In this document: positions 7,454-17,500 of the stretch, in pieces
Position numbering within the stretch: the stretch's first letter is position 1
Layout of the letters: every line of letters starts with the position of its first letter
From: Neolewinella persica DSM 23188
GTDB taxonomy: Bacteria > Bacteroidota > Bacteroidia > Chitinophagales > Saprospiraceae
DNA length: 64,000 nucleotides
Assembly (NCBI RefSeq): GCF_000373105.1
Contig: NZ_KB890415.1
Coordinates: 108,222-172,221 of the forward strand
Direction: 5' to 3'
Made by a program: the position numbers and the translations under genes
The notes under the pieces: model-generated
Seen by the model: the letters and a program-made list of their open reading frames with translations, nothing else
Database searches by the model: none
What the model was told of the DNA's origin: nothing

Positions 7454-8218
7454 ATGAAAATTGCCCTACTAGGCTACGGAAAAATGAACCAGCTGATTGC
7501 GTCCATGGCGAAGGATGCTGGTCATGAGATTGTTTTGACGGTAGACGAACACAACCGGGATAACCTGACAGCCACGCAGCTTTCTGCGGCCGACGTAGCC
7601 ATAGATTTTACGCGGCCGGAGGCCGCGGTGGCCAATATCCGGCTGGCGGTGGAAGCTGGTGTTCCCGTAGTAGTTGGGACCACCGGATGGCTCGGCGAAC
7701 TGGAGACCATAACTAAAGAAGTAAATGCTGCGCAGGGCACCCTCTTTTGGGCTTCTAATTTTAGCGTGGGCGTCAACGTATTTTTTGCCGCCGCAGCGCG
7801 GGCGGCACAGCTGATCAATCAATACGGAGGCTACGACGTTCGTGTGGAGGAAACCCATCATACCCAAAAGCTGGACGCACCCAGTGGGACGGGCATAACC
7901 CTGGCAGAAAGGGTGGGGGATCAACTTGATGCTTACAGTTCCTGGGCCCTGGCGGAGGTACGTTCCCCGGTTCCCCAAGCGTCCATTGCACCTGCGGCCT
8001 CGCCAGATCCTGATAAAACCCCTATACCCATCACTTCCGTACGGAAAGCGGGCGTTCCCGGTACCCATCTGTTAACGTTCTCCAGTGCAGTGGATTCGCT
8101 GGAACTAAAACATACCGCACATTCCAGGGAAGGTTTTGCCCGGGGAGCGCTTACTGCGGCCGGCTGGGTGGTTGGCCGTAATGGCGTGTTTACTATGTCG
8201 GATTTGTTGGGGATGTAA
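7454..8218 (+). CDS. dapB: 4-hydroxy-tetrahydrodipicolinate reductase
   Basis: 254 residues. GYGKMN (7-12) is the nucleotide-binding turn; VVGTTGW (73-79) and EETHHTQKLDAPSGT (132-146) carry the DapB catalytic histidine-histidine, lysine and substrate-binding residues. The enzyme reduces HTPA to tetrahydrodipicolinate in lysine and meso-diaminopimelate synthesis in the cytosol. The length is that of the shorter Bacteroidota form. Residues 179-184 (APAASP) are encoded by a copy of the 19-bp repeat motif (7986-8004), in a loop that varies in the family. A terminator-like hairpin follows at 8392-8428. Confidence 0.93.
   Translation: MKIALLGYGKMNQLIASMAKDAGHEIVLTVDEHNRDNLTATQLSAADVAIDFTRPEAAVANIRLAVEAGVPVVVGTTGWLGELETITKEVNAAQGTLFWASNFSVGVNVFFAAAARAAQLINQYGGYDVRVEETHHTQKLDAPSGTGITLAERVGDQLDAYSSWALAEVRSPVPQASIAPAASPDPDKTPIPITSVRKAGVPGTHLLTFSSAVDSLELKHTAHSREGFARGALTAAGWVVGRNGVFTMSDLLGM
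7986..8004 (-). repeat. 19-bp boundary motif inside dapB
   Basis: TTGCACCTGCGGCCTCGCC, one mismatch to the intergenic consensus (reverse orientation). In dapB it is read as Ala-Pro-Ala-Ala-Ser-Pro. Confidence 0.65.
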
Positions 8219-8391
8219 TTTATCACTTCTCTCTCAGGCATCTGTACTTGGACCGATCAAATGTTGCGGCAACGGGGGGGCTCAAGCACTCGCGGCACAG
8301 TCGCTACACCCATAATGTTAAATGCGGAGGAGCCTGATTCTGGAGGTGGACTAAAGGATTTTCGCCTTGACGTAATGGTTGGCGGCCCAAA

Positions 8392-8428
8392 AAGAGCCCG
8401 CATGAAATTAATCTCTTGCGGGCCTTTA
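8392..8428 (+). terminator. Hairpin terminator after dapB
   Basis: AAAGAGCCCGCA and TTGCGGGCCTTT form a stem of about 11 bp with one mismatch round a loop of about 14 bases, the A-rich/T-rich flanked form usual in Bacteroidota. It lies about 170 bases after the dapB stop. The rest of 8219-8589 shows no convincing gene; a 69-codon frame at 8261-8470 spans the hairpin and is probably not real. Confidence 0.6.
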
Positions 8429-8589
8429 AATGTAATTCAGACAAAAAATATTGAAATAGGCGATTGTTAAACGCTCTGTAGTAGAAGCAGGGGCAAGGGG
8501 AAGAATGTTCGATGTTTATCCATAGATCTTGTCGGTAAGTCTAGTAGGGGTTGATTATTCACCTCCCGGGAACTTATCTTAAACAGAAA

Positions 8590-9039
8590 ATGAAACCCAC
8601 AGACAGAATCCATAATTACCAGCGGGAAGACGCTTTGGCGCAGGTAAATACCGTGATCGGCGGACACTTAATTTTGGGTACGTTAGCCTTGGCAGGAAAT
8701 AATTTTCAATTTGCTGATAGCCCGCATGCGGTCTACTGCCTGGTCACTGCGGTAGTAGTTTTTGCCGTCAACATGATGTACGCATGGGACAAATTCAAGG
8801 TGAACTGGGCAATAGTTTTTGCGTACCTGCTGTACACGATCAGTGAGTTTGTTACTTATGGGTTTCCCGCGTCCATGCTGGAATTTGCAGGAGGATACAG
8901 CAAAGGTGCCATGCTTGATGGAATCATGTATATCGTACCGTTCGTTTATACTGGCGTCCGGTTTGCGCTGGTTTTACCCCTCGTCGCCGTCGCCTGGTAC
9001 GCGCCTAAAAGCTCCAGTCCCGTTTCCAAAGATCAATGA
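8590..9039 (+). CDS. Four-helix membrane protein of unknown function
   Basis: 149 residues from MKPTDRIHNYQRED (an upstream TTG at 8551 is possible but less likely). Four hydrophobic segments are seen at about 22-36, 46-62, 68-86 and 112-138. Short polar termini suggest both ends are cytosolic. I recognise no family. Its last 35 bases overlap the 3-prime end of the convergent DUF5686 gene. Confidence 0.6.
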   Translation: MKPTDRIHNYQREDALAQVNTVIGGHLILGTLALAGNNFQFADSPHAVYCLVTAVVVFAVNMMYAWDKFKVNWAIVFAYLLYTISEFVTYGFPASMLEFAGGYSKGAMLDGIMYIVPFVYTGVRFALVLPLVAVAWYAPKSSSPVSKDQ

Positions 9040-11497
9040 TGTCAAAGCTGACCTTAAAGGAAGTATCCGCCTTGCCCGCAGTACCATCTCCCAGTACAGC
9101 GTAAGTTCCAATCCGAAGCCGGCGACGCGCGCCGATTTTAAAGACGCGTTCTATGCCCACAAACACTTCCTGATAGCGGAAATTATCTTCGGGTAACCAT
9201 AGAAATCCAGCTCCGGCAATCGTCTTTATCCTGGTCTTTTTTAGCAACGGTACGTTGTTGATCAAAGCACCGTTGAAGTGATGGATGTGGTGGAATTCGA
9301 AAAACAGGTTCGATGTGGTCAGCGAAGTATCCAATACGTTGAAAGTCTGCGTTGGATCGGAGAGCAGAAAGGGGTCAGACTCCCGGAAGCGTTTCAAATC
9401 AATGAACCGCAGGTCCCTGGTATTGATGAATTTGCCGGCCTTTAACTCGTAATTGGAGTTCCCAATGATCCCAAGACGAAGCTCCTGTTTTATGGATCCC
9501 TCCAGGTAGTCGAAGTCTATATCGCTGGACAGTGGGCCATTCCAGCCTTTCCGGTAGAGAATCTGGAAGGTAGGCCACCGGCTGCCCAAACGAATTTTAC
9601 GATCAGGCTCCCGCATGTATTTCAAGCCAGGGGTGAAGGTGATTGCGGTGGTTGTACGCAGTGCTTCGTAGGGCTCGAACTCCTGTGGCTCTTCACTGTC
9701 TTCTACGATATCCTGAAGGAAGGAACTTGTGCGAAGACCGGTGATCGGTTTGCGGGCACTAAAGTCCACCTCGTTCCAAATGAAAAATCCATTGAATGCT
9801 TCAATGCTGTGCCGAAATCGAGTGGCTTCGAGTTTGATATAATTGGAAGGGCGAAGCTGGTTGAGATAGGCGTCAAACTGGTTGATGGATTCGAAACTGC
9901 GCCCGCCGCTGACGGAGATTTCACCCAGGTTGAAAGGATTGTAGCGGTGCCATATGTTGAAATTTCCCAGTAAATCCCGATTCAACAGGCCATAGTTCAT
10001 ACTGCCGCTGAAGTTGACCATTTTTCCATTTTCATACCTCCGGTTGTAACCTACGTAGGGTCCAAAACGCCAGCCACCTACTACGGAAAAGTTGATCAGT
10101 TCACCCAGGGAGCCTACGTAAAGGTGGCTTTTCTTAGCGTTGTTTCGAAAGCCTACGCCCTCCCATGCAAGTTCGAGCAGGGTTATTTTATTGTACTTAG
10201 CCTGGAGGCTGTCCTGGTATTCCTTACTGGAGGTAATGGCCTTCAGGCTATCCCGGATATTGATCATTTTGGCCTCCTCGGTAGTCAGGGCAACGGTTCT
10301 GCTACCTTCCCAGTAGGTACTGTCGCGCTTATAGGCTTCGCGGGTAGTGACGGCCACTTCGTTGCCGAAGAACTTGTCGGGAAAGGCATAGTTGTGCTCG
10401 TAGTTGCTGTAGGAGAGGGTGGTGTTTCCCCTGAAGGTTGCTTTTTTGCCTTGCTTGGCAACGTAGAGAAAGACCTGTTTGCTGACCGTCCAAAGGCTAT
10501 CGATATGCTCAACGTATTCCTGTTGGAGGCGGAACGCATCGAAAAATTTCAGCGGGTATTTGCTGAAGGTGAGGTCAAGCCGATTAATGGTGTAAGTGTC
10601 TTCATTAATCCAAATGGTACCCTGGCAGGTACTGTTCCCACTTTTGCGGGGCGAGACCTTGATTTCATAAACGATCTGACTCCCTTCCAGGTTGGTACTC
10701 TCAAGTTTGTACTTATAGGCCAGTACGCCGGTAGTACTTAGCGGAGAAATTACGGGCGCGTCAGAAATACCGGTAAGCAGTACCATGTTCCGATAAAAGT
10801 TGAAATCTGTTTCGCCGAACCGGGGAATAAACAACCCACCGGTGTTGCCGTATTTTTGGTAAGCAGTCCGTTCCTCTTTGTATTGGCGGGGCTGTTTGAA
10901 GTTGAGGGTAACCTCCATTTCAACCAGATTGAGCCTGCCCAGCAGCTCTTTGCGGGCTTTTTCTTCCTCCGCGAAAGGATCAGGCATTCCGTTTTCTTCT
11001 TCTGGGGAAGCGTCAAGGGTTATCGCAGGCTTACGGTTGCGTTCGTTGCGTTCCACTTCCTCTACGGCTTTGACGTAGATGTCCGTCCGGTACGAATCGG
11101 CCGCCCGCAGGTGTCGGTCTTTCCGTTCCACTACCTTTTTGATGATGGCATAGGCAGGGTCTTTTCGGCCGGCAGCTACGGTGATCTCGTTTAACAGCAC
11201 ATCTGAGGTAGTCAGGCTGATGTTTAACTCATACGGCTCCAGGCCAATAATCACATTTTCTTTATGGGACGTATAGCCCAGACTGGAGAAAATGAGTCGG
11301 TAGTTTCCTTCTGTTTGCAGATTGAGTTCGTAATAGCCCTGGTCATCGGAAGTGGTGCCAGTAGCCAATTCCTGTACCAGGACGTTGGCAAACGGGACGG
11401 GCTCCAGGAATTCATTAGTGATGTAGCCCTTAATGGTCTGTGCGCCAAGTGGTATGACGCCCAGTAGAAGCAACAGCAGGATAAAAGTTCTATTCAT
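9005..11497 (-). CDS. DUF5686 outer-membrane protein with carboxypeptidase-regulatory-like domain
   Basis: 830 residues. A signal peptide (1-19, ending PLGAQ) is followed by a CarboxypepD_reg-like beta-sandwich (about 22-105: IKGYITNEFLEPVPFANVLV, then SDDQGYYEL and FSSLGYTSHKENV), as in SusC/TonB receptors. The DUF5686 region follows, starting AYAIIKKVVERKDRHLRAADSY, and the C-terminal half is a predicted beta-barrel with alternating aromatic strands, ending DIIDLWKRDWSF with a terminal phenylalanine typical of outer-membrane barrels. There is no TonB plug. The role is unknown; members are very common in Bacteroidota. It overlaps the convergent gene at 8590-9039 by 35 bases. Confidence 0.88.
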   Translation of the reverse strand: MNRTFILLLLLLGVIPLGAQTIKGYITNEFLEPVPFANVLVQELATGTTSDDQGYYELNLQTEGNYRLIFSSLGYTSHKENVIIGLEPYELNISLTTSDVLLNEITVAAGRKDPAYAIIKKVVERKDRHLRAADSYRTDIYVKAVEEVERNERNRKPAITLDASPEEENGMPDPFAEEEKARKELLGRLNLVEMEVTLNFKQPRQYKEERTAYQKYGNTGGLFIPRFGETDFNFYRNMVLLTGISDAPVISPLSTTGVLAYKYKLESTNLEGSQIVYEIKVSPRKSGNSTCQGTIWINEDTYTINRLDLTFSKYPLKFFDAFRLQQEYVEHIDSLWTVSKQVFLYVAKQGKKATFRGNTTLSYSNYEHNYAFPDKFFGNEVAVTTREAYKRDSTYWEGSRTVALTTEEAKMINIRDSLKAITSSKEYQDSLQAKYNKITLLELAWEGVGFRNNAKKSHLYVGSLGELINFSVVGGWRFGPYVGYNRRYENGKMVNFSGSMNYGLLNRDLLGNFNIWHRYNPFNLGEISVSGGRSFESINQFDAYLNQLRPSNYIKLEATRFRHSIEAFNGFFIWNEVDFSARKPITGLRTSSFLQDIVEDSEEPQEFEPYEALRTTTAITFTPGLKYMREPDRKIRLGSRWPTFQILYRKGWNGPLSSDIDFDYLEGSIKQELRLGIIGNSNYELKAGKFINTRDLRFIDLKRFRESDPFLLSDPTQTFNVLDTSLTTSNLFFEFHHIHHFNGALINNVPLLKKTRIKTIAGAGFLWLPEDNFRYQEVFVGIERVFKIGARRRLRIGTYAVLGDGTAGKADTSFKVSFDIIDLWKRDWSF

Positions 11498-11992
11498 TTG
11501 GCGGTAAGCGTGTGGGAAAAGAGGGGCGACTCCGATATAAGAGGAATGACGGACTAAAGACGTTGCAGGGCTTGTATTTAGTTGTCCTGACTTTAGATTT
11601 TAAGAGCACATTAGTAGTTTTCACCTGTTTGCCTGAAGGCTAAGGGATAGCGGAATCCAATATTGTCCTTTTCTCGTAACTGTACCCAAACCGTAAGGTT
11701 TGGGAGGCAGTTGACCTGAGATCAATAGCGTTTGCAGGCGCTCTGTGCCACGTAATTCTCCTAAACATTTTGCGGGGAACATGTTCAAACGTCTAATGTA
11801 CTCCCCAAACTTATGCCCTTTGGGCATGCTTTTAACCTCTCTTGCACCCGCGTGCGCACTATTATGACGGTAAGCGGACAAGCTATTTTAAGTGCAGCAC
11901 CCTATCTTGCGCATCTTTTACCGCAGGATTGCTGCAGCCTACTTTTTTATGCGACTCCGCGCTTTCGAACTCGACCTCTAGAAAAATATTCA
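11498..11992. other. Divergent intergenic region with hairpins
   Basis: A 495-base gap between two divergent envelope genes. It holds a perfect stem-loop CCCAAACC-GTAA-GGTTTGGG (11685-11704, GNRA-type loop) and a short palindrome ATGCCCTTTGGGCAT (11813-11827). No convincing gene is present. Promoters for both flanking genes are expected here, but I could not fix one with confidence. Confidence 0.5.
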
Positions 11993-14488
11993 ATGAAAAA
12001 CCTTACTTCTTTGCTACTGGCACTTTGTTGCCTTAGCGGTTCTCTTTTTGCCCAAACCAACCTGACGTTGGGAAACGCTGACCTACAGTTACCCAATGAA
12101 ATCCTGACCGAATTCCACCAATACGATTTGGTGACCCTCGACTTAGAAGCATTGAATGAGCTGAAGAGTGATCAACTGGAATTCGCGCTGAAAACGGTTG
12201 ACGGCTCGTTAAACTTCACCTTACATCGTTGGGACTTAAGAGCAGCCAACCACAAGATGGTCACGACTAAAACAAAAGGCTCCGGAGCATTGGTGGCCCG
12301 GAATCCTTCCGCTCAATTCCGTGGGAAATTGACAGATGGGGGCACCGCAGTATTTACCATTGATGAAAAATTTGTCCTCGGCTCTTGGGAAAAGGATGGA
12401 GAAACCACTAACCTGGAACCCCTCTGGCGCCTCTGGCCCGCTGCTCCTGACGATGTCTACATCGTATATCGTAACATCGACGTCAAAGACATGGTCGGTG
12501 CCTGCGGCACCGCTGCGGGCTTCCATGAACAGGTACCCACCACCGACTACAATAAACGAGCTGGAGAATGCTTCGAAGTTGAAATCGCACTAGCCGCCGA
12601 CTTCGAGATGTTCCAGGACTTCGGAAGCGCCGCCAGCGTAGAAAACTTCATGCTTGGCACCCTGGCCGCAGTGCAAACAAACTATGACGATGAATTCCCC
12701 GATGCACTAACCTTTGTGGTGACGGCCACCTTTATCGCTACCACCAACGCCGAAGACCCATGGACCAATGACACCGACTCGCAGGTCTTGTTGCCAGACT
12801 TTCGAACCTGGGGAAGAAACGGTAATTTTTCTGCCGATTTCGACGTAGCTTCCCTATGGTCCGGCCGTGATTTTGATGGCAGCACCATCGGTTTGGCTTA
12901 TATCGGTGTTGTCTGCACCAGCAGTGAATACAATGTTTTGCAAAACTTCTCCACCAATGCTGCTCAGTTACGGGTTCTCTGGGCCCACGAACTTGGCCAC
13001 AATTTCGGGGCATTACATGATCCCGACGGTCCGGATGATCCAAGGCAGATTATGTTTCCGAGCGTCAACACATCTACGGAATGGTCTCAAACATCCATCG
13101 ATGTGATTACTGCTTATTACGAAGGTGTTTCCTGCTTTGCGAGTTGCCCGATACCAGAACCTCCGGCTACTCAGGCGCAGGCGCCGGAAACCCTGGTTTG
13201 CGCTGGCGGCCTTGTTTCATTCTTCAATACAACTGAAGGACGGGTAAACGATTTATCCTGGTCCTTTCCCGGAGGAACACCATCTTCCTCCACTGAAGAT
13301 GCCCCGGTTATTTCATACGCCGCTGCGGGTAATTACACGGCCACCCTTACCGCCACGAATCAGTTTGGTAGTATGTCTACCCCAATCGCCATCAATGTAG
13401 TTGACGGCGATAGTGGTGGACAGTTTGTCCTGTTTGTAGAGTCTTTCGAAAATGGGCTTGGCGCGCTGACGGTGATTAATCCCGACGCCGGAAGTAACTC
13501 CTGGGGATCACTGGAGGTGGATGGTAACCTGGGTAAGGTCTCCGCCGGCATCAACAACTTCGATAATAACAACTTAGGGCAAAGTGATATTTTGGAAACC
13601 CCTTCCCTGGACTTAACCCAGGTTAGTGCCCCCAGGGTTGAATTAGAATATGCCTATAATCGCTACGACGCTTTCAACAATGATGTACTTCGTATACTGA
13701 TTTCTGTAGATGGAGGTCCCGCTCAGGTACTTTTTACCGGCCAGGAAAATGGTTCCGGTAACTTCGCTACCGGTCCGGATAATCAGGAAGTCTTCATCCC
13801 ATCAACGGAGAGCGATTGGTGCAATGCGGGACCCGGATGTATTGATTTGGACCTGAGTGCCTTTGCCGGCGAATCCGACGTGAAGATCCAAATTGAAAAC
13901 ATCAATGATTTTGGAAACGTGATGTGGATCGATAACTTTCAAGTCGTAGGAACCTGTAGTGAAGTTTTGCCAGTAGAATGGTTAGGGTTCACGGCCAGGG
14001 CTTCCGGAAAAAGCGCCCAGCTTGACTGGCAGGTCAGCCAGAATGTGGACAACGACGGTTTTTCAGTTGAACGGTCCTCTGCCACCGATGATACCTGGCA
14101 AGCGCTCGGTTGGGTTCCTGCTGCTGAAGGTGCTAATCAATCGATTTCCTATGCCTTTACCGATGAAACAACCCGTGCCGGAACAACCTATTACTACCGC
14201 TTGCGGCAACTGGACCTCGACGGACAACTGTCTTTCTCCGAAGTCCGCACTGTAGCTTTTGACGCAGCAGAAGGATTGACCGTTTGGCCCAACCCTACGG
14301 ATGGCCGGGTGAATATTGAGTCGTCAGACCTATCCGCAAATTATGCTTTGCTCAACGGCCTGGGGCAGGTGCTCCGTACCGGTAAGCTGGCCAATGGCCA
14401 GGCTACACTTAACCTACAGGATTTGCCTCCCGCGATCTATCTGCTACGGGTGGGGGAAGATAAGGTACTGCGAGTGGTACGCCAGTAG
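11993..14488 (+). CDS. Secreted reprolysin-like metalloprotease with PKD and T9SS sorting domains
   Basis: 831 residues from MKNLTSLLLALCCLSGSLFAQ (signal peptide); a longer frame from 11813 is rejected because this signal peptide would be internal. HELGHNFGALHD (332-343) is the metzincin zinc site HExxHxxGxxHD, with MFPS soon after as the Met-turn. A PKD-like beta-sandwich follows (the VCAGGLVSFFNTTEG region), then a MAM/jelly-roll-like domain (the VESFENGLGALTVINP region), then a linker GFTARASGKSAQLDWQVSQN typical before a type-A T9SS domain ending VWPNPTDGRVNIES and RVVRQ. It is exported to the cell surface or medium by T9SS. An inverted-repeat terminator follows. Confidence 0.88.
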   Translation: MKNLTSLLLALCCLSGSLFAQTNLTLGNADLQLPNEILTEFHQYDLVTLDLEALNELKSDQLEFALKTVDGSLNFTLHRWDLRAANHKMVTTKTKGSGALVARNPSAQFRGKLTDGGTAVFTIDEKFVLGSWEKDGETTNLEPLWRLWPAAPDDVYIVYRNIDVKDMVGACGTAAGFHEQVPTTDYNKRAGECFEVEIALAADFEMFQDFGSAASVENFMLGTLAAVQTNYDDEFPDALTFVVTATFIATTNAEDPWTNDTDSQVLLPDFRTWGRNGNFSADFDVASLWSGRDFDGSTIGLAYIGVVCTSSEYNVLQNFSTNAAQLRVLWAHELGHNFGALHDPDGPDDPRQIMFPSVNTSTEWSQTSIDVITAYYEGVSCFASCPIPEPPATQAQAPETLVCAGGLVSFFNTTEGRVNDLSWSFPGGTPSSSTEDAPVISYAAAGNYTATLTATNQFGSMSTPIAINVVDGDSGGQFVLFVESFENGLGALTVINPDAGSNSWGSLEVDGNLGKVSAGINNFDNNNLGQSDILETPSLDLTQVSAPRVELEYAYNRYDAFNNDVLRILISVDGGPAQVLFTGQENGSGNFATGPDNQEVFIPSTESDWCNAGPGCIDLDLSAFAGESDVKIQIENINDFGNVMWIDNFQVVGTCSEVLPVEWLGFTARASGKSAQLDWQVSQNVDNDGFSVERSSATDDTWQALGWVPAAEGANQSISYAFTDETTRAGTTYYYRLRQLDLDGQLSFSEVRTVAFDAAEGLTVWPNPTDGRVNIESSDLSANYALLNGLGQVLRTGKLANGQATLNLQDLPPAIYLLRVGEDKVLRVVRQ

Positions 14489-14492
14489 AAAG

Positions 14493-14577
14493 AATTGAAT
14501 CGCAGATTACAACGGATTTCGCCATTAACGCAGATTAAGCCTACTGCATCTGTGTAATCTGCGATTCAATTTTTTTC
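14493..14577. terminator. Bidirectional terminator with perfect 19-bp arms
   Basis: AATTGAATCGCAGATTACA (14493-14511) and TGTAATCTGCGATTCAATT (14553-14571) are exact reverse complements, followed by a run of T. They lie between two convergent genes. The central 41 bases hold a further CGCAGATTA word, so internal duplication is likely. Confidence 0.7.
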
Positions 14578-14578
14578 C

Positions 14579-17500
14579 CTAACGCATCAGCAAAACCTCC
14601 CCAGCCTGGCTAACGACCTCCCCGTTTGTTAACCTGACTTCAATAAGGTAAACATACACCCCGATGGACGGTAGTTGACCATTAGGAGATCGCCCGTCCC
14701 AGGCGGCAAGTGCGTCGGTAGGGGACAGTTCTTCAGCGTGGTAGGCCCTGCCTCCCCAGCGGTCAAAGATTGAGAAACGTAGTATCTGCTCCACGCCGGG
14801 ACCGGGGAATAACCTAAACTCATCGTTTACCCCATCACCATTAGGGCTGAAAACATTTGGGAGGTAAAAGAGATCTTCTTCACTAACGGATATTACCGTT
14901 TGATCTGTGGCCGAACAGCCGTTGATATCCGTCAGTATTGCCGAAACGGTGACGGTGGTTGGTGGTCGCAGAATTAGGCTGGGGCAGGCTGAGCAGGTAT
15001 CCCCCAGGGAGGAACTCCAGTTGATGGTGTAGGTGTCGGCGGGTAGGTTGGTCTGTGGTAACAAAGTCACGGAATCCCCCAGGACAATGGAAAGAGTGGC
15101 TGGCAAGTCCAATAAGACTTCGCTGGCGGCTTCAACGGTAAGGAGCAATTCCTGATTGCAGCCTAAGCTGTCGATGACCAGCAAGGAATAATCATTTGGT
15201 GAAAGGTTGGTAAACTCGGGGGTGGAGATTGCCGGGCCGCCGTTGAGCGAGAAGCTCAACCCGTTCAGGTCAGTTGGGCCTGCTGTAATTACCCCGTCAT
15301 TTTCTCCGGGACAGGTCTCTGGGCTTACGAAAGCGGATAGGTTCAAGTCTCTGCCAGCCGCTATGGTGAGGTTGGCGATGGCCGTGCAACCTTCGGCGAG
15401 GGTGGTAACGGTTACGGCGTAGTCTCCGGCAGCGAGGTCATTATTTTGGGCCTGGTCCGTGCCGTCCGGCCAACGGATGCTGACCGCACTGGTTGGCTGA
15501 TTGAAAAACACTTCCCCTGCACCTGCGGCCGCGCCACATGCAGGTCGTAGCTGTTCTGCAGAAACGTTTAGTGCATCGACTTCCAGCGTAATCAGGTGCG
15601 TACTGTCACAGCCATTAGCCGCAGGAAAGACCCGTCTGTATTCACCAGGCGTACGTTCGGAATTTCCGAAAATCAGGGTAGAGTCACCCGCGCAAATGCT
15701 GATGGTTGCTGAAGTAAAGGCTTGTTGTCGGACGATCAACTCAATGGCCTGCGTACTGTCACAACCGTTCGCAGCAGCATAACGCCGTTCGTAGGTACCT
15801 GCGGCGCTTTCAAAACGGTCGAAGACCAGCATGGAATCTCCCTGACAAATACTGAAGGTTTCCAAAATCAGGGTGTCCCGCAGTAGAAATACGTCTAGTG
15901 TGTCAGTTCGCTCACAGTTGATACCTTCCACTACCTCAAGGTATTGTCCACTGGTAAATAAAGTAGTATTTCCAAAGACGGTGCTATCGCCAGGGCATAA
16001 GTACACAGAATCTCGGTTTCCAATTATTGGTTGGATCCTTATCCTGATGCTGTCGGAACTAAAGCAACCGCCGCCGAACTCCGCAGCAACAAGCAGTAAG
16101 GTATCACTCGTCGGGGCAAAGCGAACTTCCGGGCAGTTGATGCAGTCGATAAACGTACTCTCACTCCATTGATAGTTGGTGTAACCCGAAAGAGTGAAGG
16201 TCAGTGTGTCTCCCGGGCAAATCAGGGTATCCACGCCCAGGTTGATCTCTGTAGCGGGGTCGAATTTCACGCGGACGGTGTCGGTCTGAACACCTCCACA
16301 GGAGTCGGTGGCACGCACCCAGAAGTCGCCCTCTCCGTAGCCGGTAAAGCCTTTTTCGGAGGTGCCATCAACCCATTCGTAAGTAGCAAAACCATCCTGG
16401 GCAAGTAGGGGGATGATGGCGTTGGAGCAAAGCGTGGTGTCCGGCCCCAGGTCTAGTAGGGGGCGGGGCCGCAGGTGCAGGGTGAGGGTATCGGAAGCTA
16501 AGTTGCCGCAGCTGTCCGTGACCTCCAGCCAGTATTCGCCGGCCACATCGATGACAATGCTGTCGGTCGTTGCTCCGGTGGACCAACGGTAACTCACAAA
16601 ACGCCGGTCGGTGCCCTCCACAAGAAAGTCTCCCGGGCAGAGTGAAGTATCTCGCCCTAAATCGATGGTTGGCAGTGCCGCGCAGCAGCAGTCATCCGCC
16701 ACGTCCGGGTCGTCACAATCCACCAGGCCGTCTTCGTCGTCGTCAATTTGGTTGTTGCAGACTTCCTCGGAGGGGCAGTCTCCAGGACAACTGATGATGG
16801 TCTGGCTTAACGCTCCAGCTTCCCATTCCTCATCGATCGAGAATAAAGGTTGCCGAGAAATCTCCAGATCAATTGGTCCACTATTGATTTCCCCTTTTAC
16901 GGTATAAGCTTCCTGTGTAGCCTCAAGGACGCACGTGGACGCCTCTCCGTTTGGACCGAGTCGCAATACCGAAAATACCCCTCCGCTTCTTTCATTTGTG
17001 TGGGTCAGGATGATATTATTACCATCCATGGCCAGACCTTCGCCTTTTAATCCGTTTCCGGTTGCAGGCCCCCGGTAGTTTTTTGACCAAAGCAAGGTGC
17101 CATTCCTGCTTATCTGCGTCAATTGTTCATTGAAACTAAAATCAGATATGTTGAAGTCAGAATTAAAGATTAAGTAACCTGCACTATTGACCACAATTTT
17201 ATTGGGCCAATAGCCGAGATTGTTGATGGCTGCAGTGTGGTTGTAAATTTCAATTCTGTCAAGCGGTTCTCCTGCAAGATTAAACGTGTACAGTTCTTTG
17301 AAAAAGGAGTCGCTTGTGTCTCTTTGGCTCCAGCCTGAAACGACAATTAGGTCGTTATCAAGTTCTATATCCGTTGCGAACGGCCCCTGGTCGTTCTGTG
17401 AACCGGTATCGGTCCACAATTGTCTTGCCCATAGCACCTCCCCGGAAGCATTGAGGGCCAGTAGATTACTGCCTTGGGTTCTATTAGCGCCACCAGTTGA

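Noticed and set aside
8261-8470. A 69-codon frame after dapB
   Set aside because: It runs through a terminator hairpin and has no family, signal or plausible start site.
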